This document shows positions 37,680-49,838 of a DNA stretch of 64,000 bases, one piece after another (position 1 is the stretch's first letter; every line of letters starts with the position of its first letter). Below the pieces are notes generated by a model, which did not search any database, was not told the origin of the DNA, and saw only the letters and a program-made list of their open reading frames with translations. Where the stretch lies: positions 620,001 to 684,000 of the forward strand of contig JAQFWX010000018.1 in assembly GCA_027605045.1 (NCBI GenBank). Direction: 5' to 3'. The DNA is from Phallus indusiatus (lineage: Eukaryota; Basidiomycota; Agaricomycetes; Phallales; Phallaceae). The position numbers and the translations under genes were made by a program.

Positions 37680-38042
37680 TCTCACTGTACAGTGAGTTTA
37701 TCATGGAATCGATCCAAGTATAGTACTGAGTAGCTCATTTATACAATTTAAAATATCAGACTGCATATAAGAAACGGTACACCGACCAAAATTGAGTTTT
37801 TAACGTTGAATTCCTGTTTCTCACTTGTGTTTATTTTCCGGTGTTAAAATGACATTGCATTAGTATAATATTATATTATTACTCAAATTTGTGTGCTTAG
37901 CCAGCTGAGGTCACTGAGGTTCGGAAAATAAAAAGGCACCTAACAATTAAGCGGAGTCCCAAACTTGTCCTCTCCACCGTTTCCTTCAGAACGTAGCCCG
38001 TTTGAGTGATTTCTCAATCTACATTCCAGTTCTCCAATCCCA
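37680..38042. other. Intergenic region, PDCD5 to NOT4
   Basis: This 363-bp region lies between two plus-strand genes. It is AT-rich (ataatattatattattactc near 37864-37885) and then becomes pyrimidine-rich close to the NOT4 ATG, as in many fungal promoters. I see no gene. Confidence 0.4.
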
Positions 38043-41000
38043 ATGTCTTTTACCCTGAAACCACAGCCGTTTCAATCTCAAACTTCTCAGCCGTCAATTA
38101 TATCCAAGTCGACTGTTCTCGCAGGGGCTGGCTTGCAAGATGCATATTGGTCAGACGATGAAGATGTAAGTTAATCCCCCGTATAACTTACACTTCTTCC
38201 GGGATTGGTTGTTTATTTACTTTCTTAGGAGGACGCGGAATGTCCTTTATGTTTGGAAGAAATGGATGTTGCAGAAATGGGATTTAAGCCTTGCCCCTGT
38301 GGTTACCAAGTCACTCCTTTTATCACTTCTTCATTCGACCCGCTTTAACCTTTTTTTGTAGATCTGCATGTTTTGCTACCATCACATAAAATCAAATTTG
38401 AATGGTCGGTGTCCGGCTTGTCGCAGAGAGTACTCCGAAGATACTGTCGAGTTTACTGCGGTGGCGAAAGAAGAGTGAGTGGGTAAGATTCGATACCGCG
38501 ACATGCTAATATCTCTTGAAGTCTTAAACGACAGGCTCAGCAAAAGAAGAGGAAAGAGCGCGAACGGAAGGAGTTGGAGGCTCTAGGTCGCCGCCATTTT
38601 GCTAATGTACGCGTGGTGCAGCGTAACGTGGTTTATGTTGTTGGTTTAGGACCTCGCTTTGCCAAGGAAGAGGTATGAAAATGTTTGTTCCCATGGCCAT
38701 TGTCGTTCACATCTCAATGGTTGATTTAGCTTATACCAACTTTACGGTCTCACGAATTTTTTGGACAATATGGCAAAATCTCGAAGATGATTATCTCCAA
38801 ACGCCATTTGCCAGGCTCGAAATCGTCCGTCGTCGGTGTTTATGTTACCTATCTAAGGCGCGAGGATGCGACCAAGGCAATTAATGCCTTAGATGGGTCG
38901 CCATCTCCCGCGGGTGATAACGAAACATTGCGTGCTAGTTACGGAACCACTAAATACTGCATGAGCTTTTTACGAGGCTTGAATTGTGCCAATAACGCTT
39001 GCGTGGATTTGCATGAGTGGGGCGACAAGACCGACTGTTTCACGAAGGAAGATTTAACGACACTGTACGGTTTATGTTATGTTCTAATGTGCTATCGTCA
39101 TAACCGCTTTTAGAAAACATACTTTGAACGACTCCGAGAATCAGCCTAGAGCTATGATACGTAAAAAACCTAATGAATCAGAAGGTATTGTGATTATCCC
39201 CTCAGACTGCTTGCCAATTTCTTATAGTTTTGGTAGGGCCTAGACACACCCCCTGGACTCAGAAATCAGCGGCCACGCCTAACGTCCAATCACTGCCATC
39301 TCGTCCTGTTAGATCAACTCCTGTTCGACCCCGAAACCCTCCCTCTAATCGACCGCCTGCCGCTGATCAATCACGTTCCCTCAACGCGCCCACGACCGTC
39401 GACCGCCAGGCCCCAGCTATTCGAATCTACACACTAACAACACCAAGACAACAGCAAGTCTATCAATCCAAGATACCCAAACGACACCTGCCACCGTCTC
39501 TACTAGAATTCCCTCAGTTTCGCCTCCAGAGCAGCCGTCCTCGCCTATTTTGCCAGCCATCGCACGCGCTCGAGCCGCACAACCATCCCCACGACCGGTT
39601 ACTCCAACTACTCCCAATCCCCCTGATTCTGATGTTGGATCGTCGGTGGAGCCCGATCCCCAGATATCGTCGGCTCTTGCCACGCACGTCATTCCTCCTG
39701 GACTGCAACATCCGGTATATCAGATATCTACACCTGCTCAAGAGTTGTTGAACGAGACTCGTTCTCGCAGGGATGTTCCCTCATCAACAACCAGTCCTTT
39801 CCCTGAATTTGATCGCACGTTAGAAAACTTGGGCCGTACAGATTTCAATTTCAAATGGACGATGGATGTAAACTTAACACCTTCTGGAAATAATAGCGTT
39901 CCTGATGCATACCGAGGTAGTTTTGACCCTTTTTCTGCTACCACACCGGGAGGGTCCCAAGGACCACAGTCTATTGAACGACGAGCTTCTCATATCTCGA
40001 CTCCGCCTGGTTTAACGCCATCTCCAAGGCTGTCTCAAGCAAACGCCCAAGTTGCCGGGGGGTATCGTGGAGCATTCAACCCCTTTGCGGATGCGGACGA
40101 TGATCTACCTCATGACAACAGAGATGGGAATAGACAAGAGTCTCGTTTCGGTTTTGCTAGAAGAAGACCATCCTCCTCAATTAATGAGTCTCCGAAGTTT
40201 AATGCTTTTTCTACGCCCTTGCATACCAACGACGTCTCCCCACACCTTCGTCAGCAATTCGGTATGCCTTGGTCGCATGCACCAGCGTCCCGCAGTGCCT
40301 TCAATTCACCGGCGCTATATTCCGCTTCGCCTCCAGGATTGTCCTACGAATACACTGCTAGCCCTTCCATTTTGAAAATGAACACTCTATCACCAGAAGT
40401 AAGAAGTGAACAGCAGCCGGTATTTCCCCCCGGGTTGAATTTTCAGTTGTACGATAATATGGATGATAGAATTAGGCCATCTTCACAAATGGGTGAGTGA
40501 AAACATGGCAATGCTTCTTATTACCTTAGTTGATATATATGATGTCCAGGACACGTCCCGCATGTTCTCGACTTTCAAACACCTTCGGTGTCAGCGAATA
40601 AGATCATATCCCAGATTTCTGATGCCTCATCGGTCCCACCTGGATTTAGTTCTCGAGACATTCATTCAGAATATCCATCAGAGGGTATACGACCTACAGC
40701 CATTTTCCCTCATTCGGGCACGCCATCCAATCACCGCAGCTCTATATCGAGTACGCCAGCTAATGGTGAGTTTACTCTCGATTATAATGATGGGAGGGTG
40801 TCCCGAGTTCAGTATCGAGCTGTGCCCTCGCAGTATATGTCCAGCATCGACCTTAACCGAAAACCACAATACGAAAGACCAGGCTTGCACGACTCTTACT
40901 CGCACGCACCCTCCCTATGACGTTTCACACCTTACTCGCGTCGTTCATATCAAGGCACAAAACTAATGTTTCATCCCCTTTTTCTCCTAGCGTCACCTCA

Positions 41001-42444
41001 TTCACCTTTTGCTACATCTTGGGATCAGCCAACTTCTATTGAGAAACCGATTTTACTTCCGGAGGACTTTCCCGCTTTGCCTACTAGCACCGTCTCTGAT
41101 TCAAATTCTAAACGAGAAGTGCCATCCCTCGTAACGAAGGAGACTAAAGTCTCTTCTCACCCCGCGATTCACCCCCGGAAACTTCTGAATAGCGCTCTTA
41201 ACAAAGATACGAAATCTCAAACAAAGCAAGCCGAATCCAGTATCAAGTCACCCGCAACTGCGGCTCCTCCTCGCATACCCACGCCACCACCTGCAGATAC
41301 AACTCAACTCAAAGCCTCTAAAGTACGTAAATCCGAGCGGAAAGAGGACAAGAAGAACGAATTGAAAGAAGAAATTGGGTCCGCTAACTCTGCCCCGTCT
41401 GTACCTAAGCCCGCTGATGCCAAGGACAGTGGTAAATTAACCAAAGTTGCCAAAGCCGTTGTCTCAGTACCTGCTCCCGAGCAAGCCCCCATGTTTTCCA
41501 AAGTTTCAAAAAAGTCTAAACCTAAAGAACCCAGGCTTCCAAAAACTCTTAAAGAAAATAAGGAGGAGTCCAAGGCACATGTAGAGACCTCCAAGGACGA
41601 ATCCAGTGCTACAACTGGAACTACAACACCCCAATCCGCTGTAGCGGAAGTTTCTTCGACCATTTCTGCGCAAATTGCACCATCTCTCGGAGATTCCCCT
41701 TCAGTAGCCACTTTGATTGAACAAATTATTCATCGTGGTTTCGATCTTTCGTCGCTGGCATTTTTCAATCCAAAGTTGTTGGAGACCGATTCAACTCCCC
41801 TACAATACGATCCTTTGGTTCATGCATTATCCGCCCTTTCTGTAGGTGGAGGATCATTCGCAAACAATTTACCACCAGTATCGATCGATTCAGCTGTGTC
41901 TTCGTTTCAGCAACTTCTCGAGACCCTCACCAAAACAATTTCCGATTTGCTACGCTTGCTTCCCCCCGCTACGTGGGACGACAGTTCATCATTTGACAGT
42001 GTTTTACGAGACATGCTCAAAGGTGATGATTTCCTGGACGATACTGGTGACGAGAATGGCAAAGACGACGAGGTAGCGGCGTTGACCTTAGCACTCGAAA
42101 AGCGTGCGAGATGGATGGAGGTACAATTAGCAAAGCTAGAGGAATTGCATCGAGATATTAATATGGCCGCGGTTCGTGCTATCCTAACCGTGAGCGACCG
42201 GGGTTGGGATCCATGTGGATTCATGCATCGAACCAACGCGGAAGCTACAACGAGTGGAAACTCTTTGGCGCGTTTCGATAATTTGGGTATGGTGCAAGGA
42301 AAGGAAAAACCGCGACGAATGACAACCAACGAGCTGCAGAAAGCTCTGGGTAGTGCCAAACAGGAGGAAAAGGTGGCGAAACAGGCAGTGCTGGATTCCA
42401 TGGCAAAGATAGCCGCTTATTTTCCAGCTGTTTATGAGGACTAA
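38043..42444 (+). CDS. NOT4: CCR4-NOT E3 ubiquitin ligase NOT4/CNOT4
   Basis: NOT4 is the RING E3 ligase of the CCR4-NOT complex and marks proteins on stalled ribosomes. The N-terminal C4C4 RING is CPLCLEEMDVAEMGFKPCPC with GYQICMFCYHHI and CPACRREY. It is followed by a basic coiled linker (KRQAQQKKRKERERKELEAL), an RRM (NVVYVVGLGPRF, VGVYVTYLRREDATKAINAL) and a CCCH-like motif (CMSFLRGLNCANNACVDLHEW). The long tail is Ser/Pro-rich, and the end forms helices (EEKVAKQAVLDSMAKIAAYF). A 50-nt intron at 39398-39447 (donor GTCGAC, branch CACTAAC) reconciles two frames. A 225-nt intron at 40767-40991 (donor GTGAGT) is needed near the middle. The tail is much longer than in yeast, as is common in basidiomycetes. 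Confidence 0.9.
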
Positions 42445-42603
42445 ATTGACATAGTTGACGTCTAATAAATATCATCATAGTTGTGCTCCTGATACGTATA
42501 AAAACCTCTGAAAAAAAGTTCATTCAATGTGCATCTTGTTCATGTGATTTCAGCGCTTAAGTAATCAAAGTCTCCGTAATGAGGCTGCTCTTTTGAATGA
42601 GCA

Positions 42604-43313
42604 ATGCAACTTGACAACGCAAACCCTGTAGTTTTCCAGCCTACGCAAGAATCATTTCGATTAGGAAATGAGCAACGGTTTACCTTATGGGATAATGAAA
42701 GTGACGATCATGCTCCAGATGATTCAGTAGAGGACGAATTCGACTTTGAGCCTGTTGACGAACAGGAAATTTTCGGTAAGAAGAGGACGTGTTTACAATA
42801 TTCAGCTCTGACGTGATAAATATTGTGTACCTTTTTAGATTTGATTCGATCAATATCTGATCCTGAGCATCCTTTGAGCCTGGAACAATTGGCAGTCGTA
42901 TCTGCGCCACAAGTCAAGATTACCCACAACAATAACATTCATGTAGAATTCACCCCAACTGTCCCACATTGCGGGGCTTCTACGTTGATAGGTAATTTGC
43001 CGGAATAAAAGGCGATATTATTAGTACTTATTTTCTTACAGGCCTTTCGATTCGAGTTAGACTGCTCAGAAGTCTCTCCAACCGTTTCAAGATTGACATC
43101 AAAGTGAAACCTGGTTCACACCAGAGCGAAGATGCAGGTTAGCTCAATTGAACACAATCATCGTCTGACATTATTGTCTCAACTCTGTCAATAGTGAATA
43201 AACAACTGAACGACAAAGAGCGCGTGGCAGCCGCATTAGAGAACTCAGCGTTGCTGGATGTGGTCGAACGTTGTCTTTCCACAGCAAACCGCCGAGGTTC
43301 CAGTGGATTCTAG
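42604..43313 (+). CDS. CIAO2: MIP18/CIAO2-family cytosolic iron-sulfur targeting protein
   Basis: CIAO2 (FAM96/Cia2) works with CIAO1 and MMS19 to insert Fe-S clusters into cytosolic and nuclear proteins. The ATG at 42604 begins [15 protein letters not shown]. An acidic stretch leads to [20 protein letters not shown], the start of the Fe-S assembly (DUF59) domain. The hyper-reactive Cys is in [48 protein letters not shown] completes the domain. It ends [13 protein letters not shown]. Three or four short introns are present. The gene is on the same strand as NOT4, 159 bp after it, and converges on the EI24-family gene. Confidence 0.9.
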
Positions 43314-43535
43314 TTCTGATATAATACACATTCAATGCATTTGTATTTGAGCACCCTTTGATCAAGTCAAATTTTAGCGAAGCAAATACGACAAATTAAA
43401 GGAAGCAATGGATGCGGAATGAGTCCCGGAGATATATCTAATATTGCCACATGTATCGTATTAGAGCATAAATGTACCCTTCTCGTTGGAATTATGATCA
43501 AAATCAATGTGTGGAAACAAGAGATTGCAGTGTAA

Positions 43536-45173
43536 TTATTTTCTTCGCCTCGTATTAAGTGTCGGATTGTAGGTCGCATCAACATAGCCTTCTTCAGACT
43601 TCCCAACTTCGTCGGGTTCGCCGTGTGATGCCTGGTGCTTTTTAATCCTTGAAATTCTTGCCTGCCCCAGCGTTGCAAAATTGATAAGACTGATGACAAA
43701 GTTATCGATAGTCAAAACAAGAGAAAAAATGGGAATTCGGATGGGAACGAATGGTGAAGGATACAGAGATGTTGATTGATTTGAGGATCGAGGATCGTCA
43801 ATTAAGGGAGAATAAGGGTATTTAGGAACAGGTATCGCATAGTTCGCCTTGATTATGAACTGAGAAGAATTAGATGAGATTTGAAGGAAACAAGATTTTT
43901 AAAAGGAAAACCAATCACAAATGGTAATTGAAGGGCAAATAGTACAGTGCCTCCCAAACCTGGCAAAAGGGAGCACGGAATTGCAGTGAATAAACCTAGT
44001 CACGAAATATAATGCCACCAAAAACGCTGAAGACGCTGTGTATCTTACCGAAAGCAAAAAAGTAGGCCCATCTCTCTTCTACATTGTTGACGCGTTGAGC
44101 CAGGGTCAAGCCTCTGGCCGTCCATGTAAATCTAGATTGTATATTGTCGGGTGAGAAACGAAGGGGATTCGAAAGCCGGCGCATACTCAAAACAATAATA
44201 ACTTATGTACAAAACTTAGACTAATGAATTCTGCATGGAAAATCGAAAACTCACGCATTAATCCAGCACGCAAAAAGAGTTCCGAAAACAAACCCAATGC
44301 GAGGGGCATTCGAGAGGCTTTTCGTTAGGGTGAAAGACGTTATAATCATTGCAACCCGATAAGCTGAGCTCGCCAACGCAGCCATAAACCTATTTCAATC
44401 CAAGGTATCAAAACAGGAAATGTACAGGAATAAGTAGTTGCGCTGACCCGCGATACGTTGATGGAGTGTTCACGGCCCTCGTTCCATGCTGAAGAGTAAA
44501 AGTTCGTCTCGCGACGATATCGGCCCAACTCCCCTGTCATGATGAGCGTTAGCTTCCATGTGAAGGTATTGTTGCTTGCTGTCTCGGCTTGTACTAACGT
44601 TTAGATACAGTGACACTGCCGCCAAAGGAAATAACCAAAATATACGATAGGACCAATTGATATAAACATATGATTGCTTCCCTTCTGCAAGCGGCAATAA
44701 TAGGTAGTCAAAGACGTACAGACTAGAGAGAGAGAGAATATTCAAAGTCGAGGATTTGAATACTGCGTCTCATTCAGTATGCCGAGGAAATCTATATTTC
44801 CAATGACACAAACCTTGAGAACGTATTTCTGCGTCACTAGTACAGGCTCAATTATGGTTAATCAACTAAGTCTAGAGCATCAAACTCACCCGTAGATTGT
44901 CTTGAGAGTCAAATCCCAGCGACACGCATCCCACATGCCGCGTACCATGAACGAAAGATGGAGTTTCAAGGTCTCAGGCAAAGAGATAAATTTTGGATAT
45001 GAGGATTGATACATTTGTGAACTATGCAAGCCATTGTTGCTTGTCATATCGTTGTGTGGTTGCAAGGCGAAAGACGGGTATATCTCAGGAGAAAGACTCC
45101 ACGCAAAGTCCGTACGTATTACCGTACGCCAATTGCCGGTCCCGCATAACATTTCGAGCAACGCATGCACCAA
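43536..45173 (-). CDS. EI24: EI24/etoposide-induced 2.4-family membrane protein
   Basis: EI24-family proteins are multi-pass ER membrane proteins linked to autophagy (EPG-4) and distantly related to CysZ. Visible blocks in order are SLPETLKLHLSFMVRGMWDACRWDL, DAEIRSQVFKSSTLNIL and SLYVFDYLLLPLAEG, then YRIFWLFPLAAVSLYLN, FMAALASSAYRVAMIITS, RIGFVFGTLFACWINA, VEERWAYFFAFGLFTAIPCS and GLGGTVLFALQLPF. A polar tail ends in NPTLNTRRRK. That gives four or more hydrophobic segments. The start is uncertain: the open frame begins at 45173 with a non-consensus codon, and an internal ATG at 45047 (MTSNNGLHSSQM) is a good alternative. The splice sites between 44150 and 44550 are also uncertain. Confidence 0.72.
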
Positions 45174-45312
45174 TGTCGCTAGTAGAATCAGTTATTCACT
45201 CTCACCGAACTTTAACTGGAAAATTGGGGATAACGGTGTCTGAATTCAGAATCCTGACACGCAGGATTGAGATAAATTACATAGTAGTGTACACAAATTA
45301 GCGTGAGGGTGA

Positions 45313-46370
45313 CTAGCCAAATCCAGCCCAATCGACAGAATAGTATATCACCGTGTCGCTTTCTTCTCGCCACGTACAAAATAGCTGTGATTTTTTGGTG
45401 CCTGTCGCAAGCCGTCCATGAGCTACGATTTCCATGGGACGAATAGGTGTATATGGAGACGTCACAATTGTCGTTACATAGTGGGAATGATATCGTAAGG
45501 GATCACCTATATCTCCGTAAATAAATGTGCACAGACAGAAGAGTACAACAGTACCTGGGTAGACAAGGTACTCTCCTCCGAATTTAATACCACTTCCGAT
45601 ATAGTATCCTTTTTCCCAAAGATCCCGGAATACCCGACAACAAGCACGCTCATAAGATGTCGAAGGATACATCCAAAGTTCGGCCTTTCGTGCGGCTATT
45701 AAAGTATCGTATCGTCTGGGCTGATACCAAGCTAGGACGTCCGACATAGAGGGAATAGCGATTGTGAACGTACCGGCAACTGATGGGGCTGTGGGATTGA
45801 ATGACTGGTGTTCAGGAGCGGCTGAAGACTGGTGCTTTTTTTGTCTATCTCGTTGTTTCGCAATGGCCTCCTCGCTTCTTCGCCCTTCTTTGTCACCAGA
45901 GATAATCTTTGTCGAAGCATCGGCCTTTTCTTTCTCTTTTTCTTTCCATTGCTCGATCTGCTCGTGTATCTCTTTTTTAATGTTCTCGTCCCATTCTACC
46001 AACTCAGCGCATGTTGGTTCTTGAATAGAGTAGGTGTCATCAACAAGCGTGCAAACATCTATTAGACGCGTTTAAGACACTTTTGACACAGTACAACTTG
46101 ACCCTCCAACCTTTTTCGAGGAGCAGAACAACTTCCTCAGGCATAAGCAGTAAAGGCAGTCCAAGAAAAAAATTCTGTTGGGTTAAATGTGTTAAGGTCC
46201 CGGTGAGAATACCACAAATGCGGTGTTGTGTCCGTAAGGCAGTAACATCTGTATTATTTTTTTAGCGTAATTGCTATTTTTCTTAATAATTATGTAGATC
46301 ATTCACCTCGAACTGTCCAGACGTAGGCTTTTCCGTTGGAGACATATAGTGGGATCTTTGTAGAGCTCAT
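45313..46370 (-). CDS. SEN34: tRNA-splicing endonuclease subunit SEN34
   Basis: SEN34 is the catalytic subunit that cuts the 3' splice site of intron-containing pre-tRNAs, in a complex with SEN2, SEN15 and SEN54. The ATG at 46370 begins MSSTKIPLYVSNGKAYVWTV and splices in phase to DVTALRTQHRICGILTGTL. QQNFFLGLPLLLMPEEVVLL follows. A charged coiled linker (EIHEQIEQWKEKEKEKADAS) leads to the nuclease domain: FRDLWEKGYYIGSGIKFGGEY, LVYPGDPLRYHSHYV and LATGTKKSQLFCTW. The Tyr-His-Lys triad is visible as the Tyr of GGEYLVYPGD, the His of RYHSHYV and the Lys of TGTKKS. It is divergent to CUL4 by 71 bp. Confidence 0.9.
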
Positions 46371-46441
46371 CCGAGCCGGATGACTAATCCCCCAGAATAT
46401 AAGCTCAGGCCAGGCCTCACGCTCAGCTCACAATCTTGTCC
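46371..46441. promoter_or_regulatory. 71-bp divergent promoter region, SEN34 / CUL4
   Basis: Only 71 bp separate the two start codons, so transcription start sites must lie in or beside the other gene's 5' part or share one nucleosome-free gap. The DNA is mixed in composition and has no TATA box. Confidence 0.55.
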
Positions 46442-49400
46442 ATGAACACCATTATCGCATGGCCCGTGACGTCGAAAGCATTCTCGTTAGTAAACATCCG
46501 TGCCAACGATGAAACCCCTGGCTCTCCTCCCCGAAAGGCTCCCCGCCTAAGTAATACCAGCTCCAGGGTAGTATCAGGGGCTGACTATAGATCTACCAAA
46601 AGGCTAACTATATCTAATATTCATGGTGCGTCATATATTGAACAATACTTTTCTTACTTAAGTTAATCATACACTGTTATTTAGACGAACCTCGTCTCGA
46701 TCCGAGAGAAAACAAAAAGACGATTGAAACTATGCTTCGTACTATTCTAAACAGGACGGAAGTTCAGAGCAATCCCCTCCCTCTGTCCCATAAACGCCTG
46801 TTTGAAGCGGTGGAGGCGGCCATATTACTACTCGATAATGGTGCTGAGATCTACTCCATGTTGACGACCCATCTCCAGCGAACTTGTGCCGAGGTTATTG
46901 CCAGGCGATTGACATCTGAGAAGGGTTTGCCATGGTTAAAACTGTTAATTGATGAGTGGAAATGGTTTGAATCTCGACTGGCAAGCTGATTATTCTCTTT
47001 TTTCGAACCAATACTAATTGATGATAGGTTCTACTAAAATTCCTCTTTACTTGGCTTGATAGGGCATATACTTGTCCCAAAGGCATTCCTTCAATATAGT
47101 TCGTCAATCGCTCTTTCTTCGGAAAATATCGCCGAAATTCCCATTAATCATGCACATAGCGAATTAGGTCTTCAAACATTCCAAAACTATGTGATATGCC
47201 ATAATGCCATTCATGACGAAATAACACCCTGCATCGAAAATTGGGTTAACACAGAACGGACGACACAAACGTAACGTTTTTCGCGTATCTCGTTCATCAT
47301 CTTGAGCGTTTTTTTCTCACATCTCCTTATAGAGTTGCTACCTATCGGGATCAAATAACAATCCTCATTCATATACTACAACAAATGGGACTATACGAGT
47401 CAGAGTTTCAGGTCCCATATGTTTTGATATGTCAAAAATTTTACGCGAATGAATCTGACGTTCTTTCTCTAAGTATGTTAAGCATAATTTTTCTACTGTT
47501 TTCCTCAAGTAGACGCTTTTGCCTCCAATAGACGGCATGTCCCCCATCGAGTTTATTGGTCACTGTTTACGCCGAGTCGAAGAAGAAGTCCGAAGGTGTC
47601 GCGACTTGTTACAAGAAAAAACTTTGACAGTAGTCGAGAAATGTACTGAGAAAGCATTATTGGAGAAGAGGATTCCATGGATTATAGCCGGTACATCTGA
47701 CATAAAGTTATCTCTTGATGCACACTCACGCTATCAAAGGTCTACTACCCCTTTTACGCGAGAAGAATATTGAAGGTATTCGTAACATGTATGATCTTCT
47801 CGCCCGAGTGGAGGCATTCGAGCCTATTCGTTTAGCCTTTGCTCAAAGCACCGAGGTGAGTATTGTTTTAATTTGCGAATCATCCCCATCATTCTTACTG
47901 CATTTGTAGACCATCGTGACCGAGATTGTTCTTTTACCCGTCAATGAAGAAGAAGAAATGGTTTCGCGCCTACTTCAATTTAGGGCGTTTGTTGATACCT
48001 TGATTGTCTCTGCGTTCCGAGAAGGTGGTGAAAATGGAGCGCCTCTAAAAACTTCCGACGAGAAGGGCGAAAAACCTGCACCAGCAAAAACTAGAGGGCC
48101 ATTTGCGTATGCCGCCAGTGATGCTTTTGCGAGAGGGTTCGGTAAGAGATTAAGAAAGCCTGCCGAGATGATAGGTACGTACTCAGATGGCTACCAAATG
48201 CTTGTGCTGAAGGTTTCCATATTCAGCAAAATATATTGACAGATTAATGCGTTACGGTCAGAAAGAAGATTCAGATAGAGACTTTGACGAGAAATTGGAT
48301 TCTGTTCTTTCACTTTATCAATACACCACTGGTAACTTCCAATCTTATTGAAACCCGTATCAAGGTTGCAAATTAACTCTGTTCTAATATTAGATCGCGA
48401 TGTTTTCCGAACATTCTATTGGCGCAGTCTGGCTAAGCGTCTACTGCTAGGAAGGAGCGCATCGGATGATTTTGAGAAAGCAGTTATCAAAAAGCTTCGT
48501 GAAGGTACATCCCATCACTGACATGTGGCACACAAACTGACTTTCTAAGATTATGATCCTGAGTTCGGAAAAGGGAATCAAATGTTTAAAGACCTCGAGC
48601 TGTCGAGAGACTTGCTGAGCGAATTCCATACTAAGTTTCCGGAACTCAAGTATATGTCGACCATGATTCTCCAATCCTCCTCTTGGCCTTATCAGCCCAA
48701 GCAAGGACGTGAAATTGATTTACAGCCTCAGCTGCTTTCTAATCTCGAACAATTCGAAAAGTTCTATCGCATAAAGCATGAGCGCCATAAAATCGATTGG
48801 TATCACTCTTTGGGAACTGTTACGCTCACAGCTAGATTTCCTGTCGGACAGAAAGAGCTTTCTGTTAGTTTATATCAAGCCGTCGTACTCATGCTTTTCA
48901 ACGAAAAGGATAAATTCAGTTTCTTAGAAATCAAAGAACAAACAAACTTAGGTGTGTACTGTATCACCTTATCGGGTGCGGTCACTAACTGTTGTCCCAT
49001 TCAGAGGATGCGGAACTACGTAGAACACTTCAGTCTCTAGCCTGCGGCAAAAAGCGCGTTTTGACTAAAGTGCCCGCTGGGAGAGATGTGAATGATGGAG
49101 ATGAATTCCATTATAATGCCAAGTTTACCGATCCTCATCATAATATTCGAATTAATTCGATTCAGGAGAAAGTAACAGTAAGAAAAACCGTCTCGTTCAT
49201 CTCGAGTTGCCACTAAGTTTTAAATTTATAGATCGAAGAATCACAGGCAACAGACAAACGTATTCAAGAAGACAGAAGCTACCTCTTAGATGCGGCTATC
49301 GTTCGAATCATGAAAGGGCGGAAGAAGCTGTCGCATCCAAAGCTCATTCAGGAGGCTGTTGAAGCTATTAAGAAGCATTTTCAACCCGATGTCAGTCAAA

Positions 49401-49486
49401 TTAAGAAGCAGATCGAAAGTTTAACGGAAAGAGAGTACATCCGACGGGATGAGCTTCAACGAGAGCTTTATCATTACGTTGCTTGA
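46442..49486 (+). CDS. CUL4: Cullin-4, scaffold of CRL4 ubiquitin ligases
   Basis: CUL4 binds DDB1 with its N-terminal helical repeats and RBX1 with its cullin homology domain. The ATG at 46442 opens a short disordered head (MNTIIAWPVTSKAFSLVNIR). Cullin repeats follow: HKRLFEAVEAAILLLDNGAE, ITPCIENWVNTERTTQT, YVEEEVRRCRDLL-type helices and KGLLPLLREKNIEGIRNMYDL. The homology domain has RDVFRTFYWRSLAKRLLLGR, SASDDFEKAVIKKLREDYDP, MFKDLELSRDL and SLGTVTLTARFP. ELRRTLQSLACGKKRVL favours CUL4 over other cullins. The winged-helix end has AAIVRIMKGRKKLSHPKLIQ with the NEDD8-acceptor Lys in IMK, and stops after YHYVA. About ten introns are present. Confidence 0.92.
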
Positions 49487-49838
49487 ATAAAGGCACCGCG
49501 CAAGTTCCGTCACAGCAACATAATATGTAGTTACTGTAGACTCAGAACCTGCTACAAATTCAAAAATAAAATATATAGACTGTATATTTTATTAAAATAT
49601 TGGCAAATGATATGGCAGGATATATTCTTTGTATCAAGCGATCATCGATCATCTCCCTTCTTTATCAATGAATTTCCCCTGGAGAACGCAAATATATTCC
49701 TCGAATATTTAAAACTCAGCAGGCAAAACAAGTGTACGCCGTTTCGCGCATATTCTGGAATTTGCTCTATTACTTCGGTACTGAAACCACCATTTAAAAA
49801 AGCATCTTGTTTAGATATTTGGGTTGGCCTTAAGCAGT
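49487..49838. other. Intergenic region, CUL4 to CHORD gene
   Basis: This 352-bp gap lies between two plus-strand genes. An AT-rich run (tatatagactgtatatttta near 49573-49592) follows the CUL4 stop and may be its 3' end-processing region. I see no gene. Confidence 0.4.

Noticed and set aside
39398..39550. Frameshift in the NOT4 tail
   Set aside because: An intron with a strong branch site explains the change of frame.
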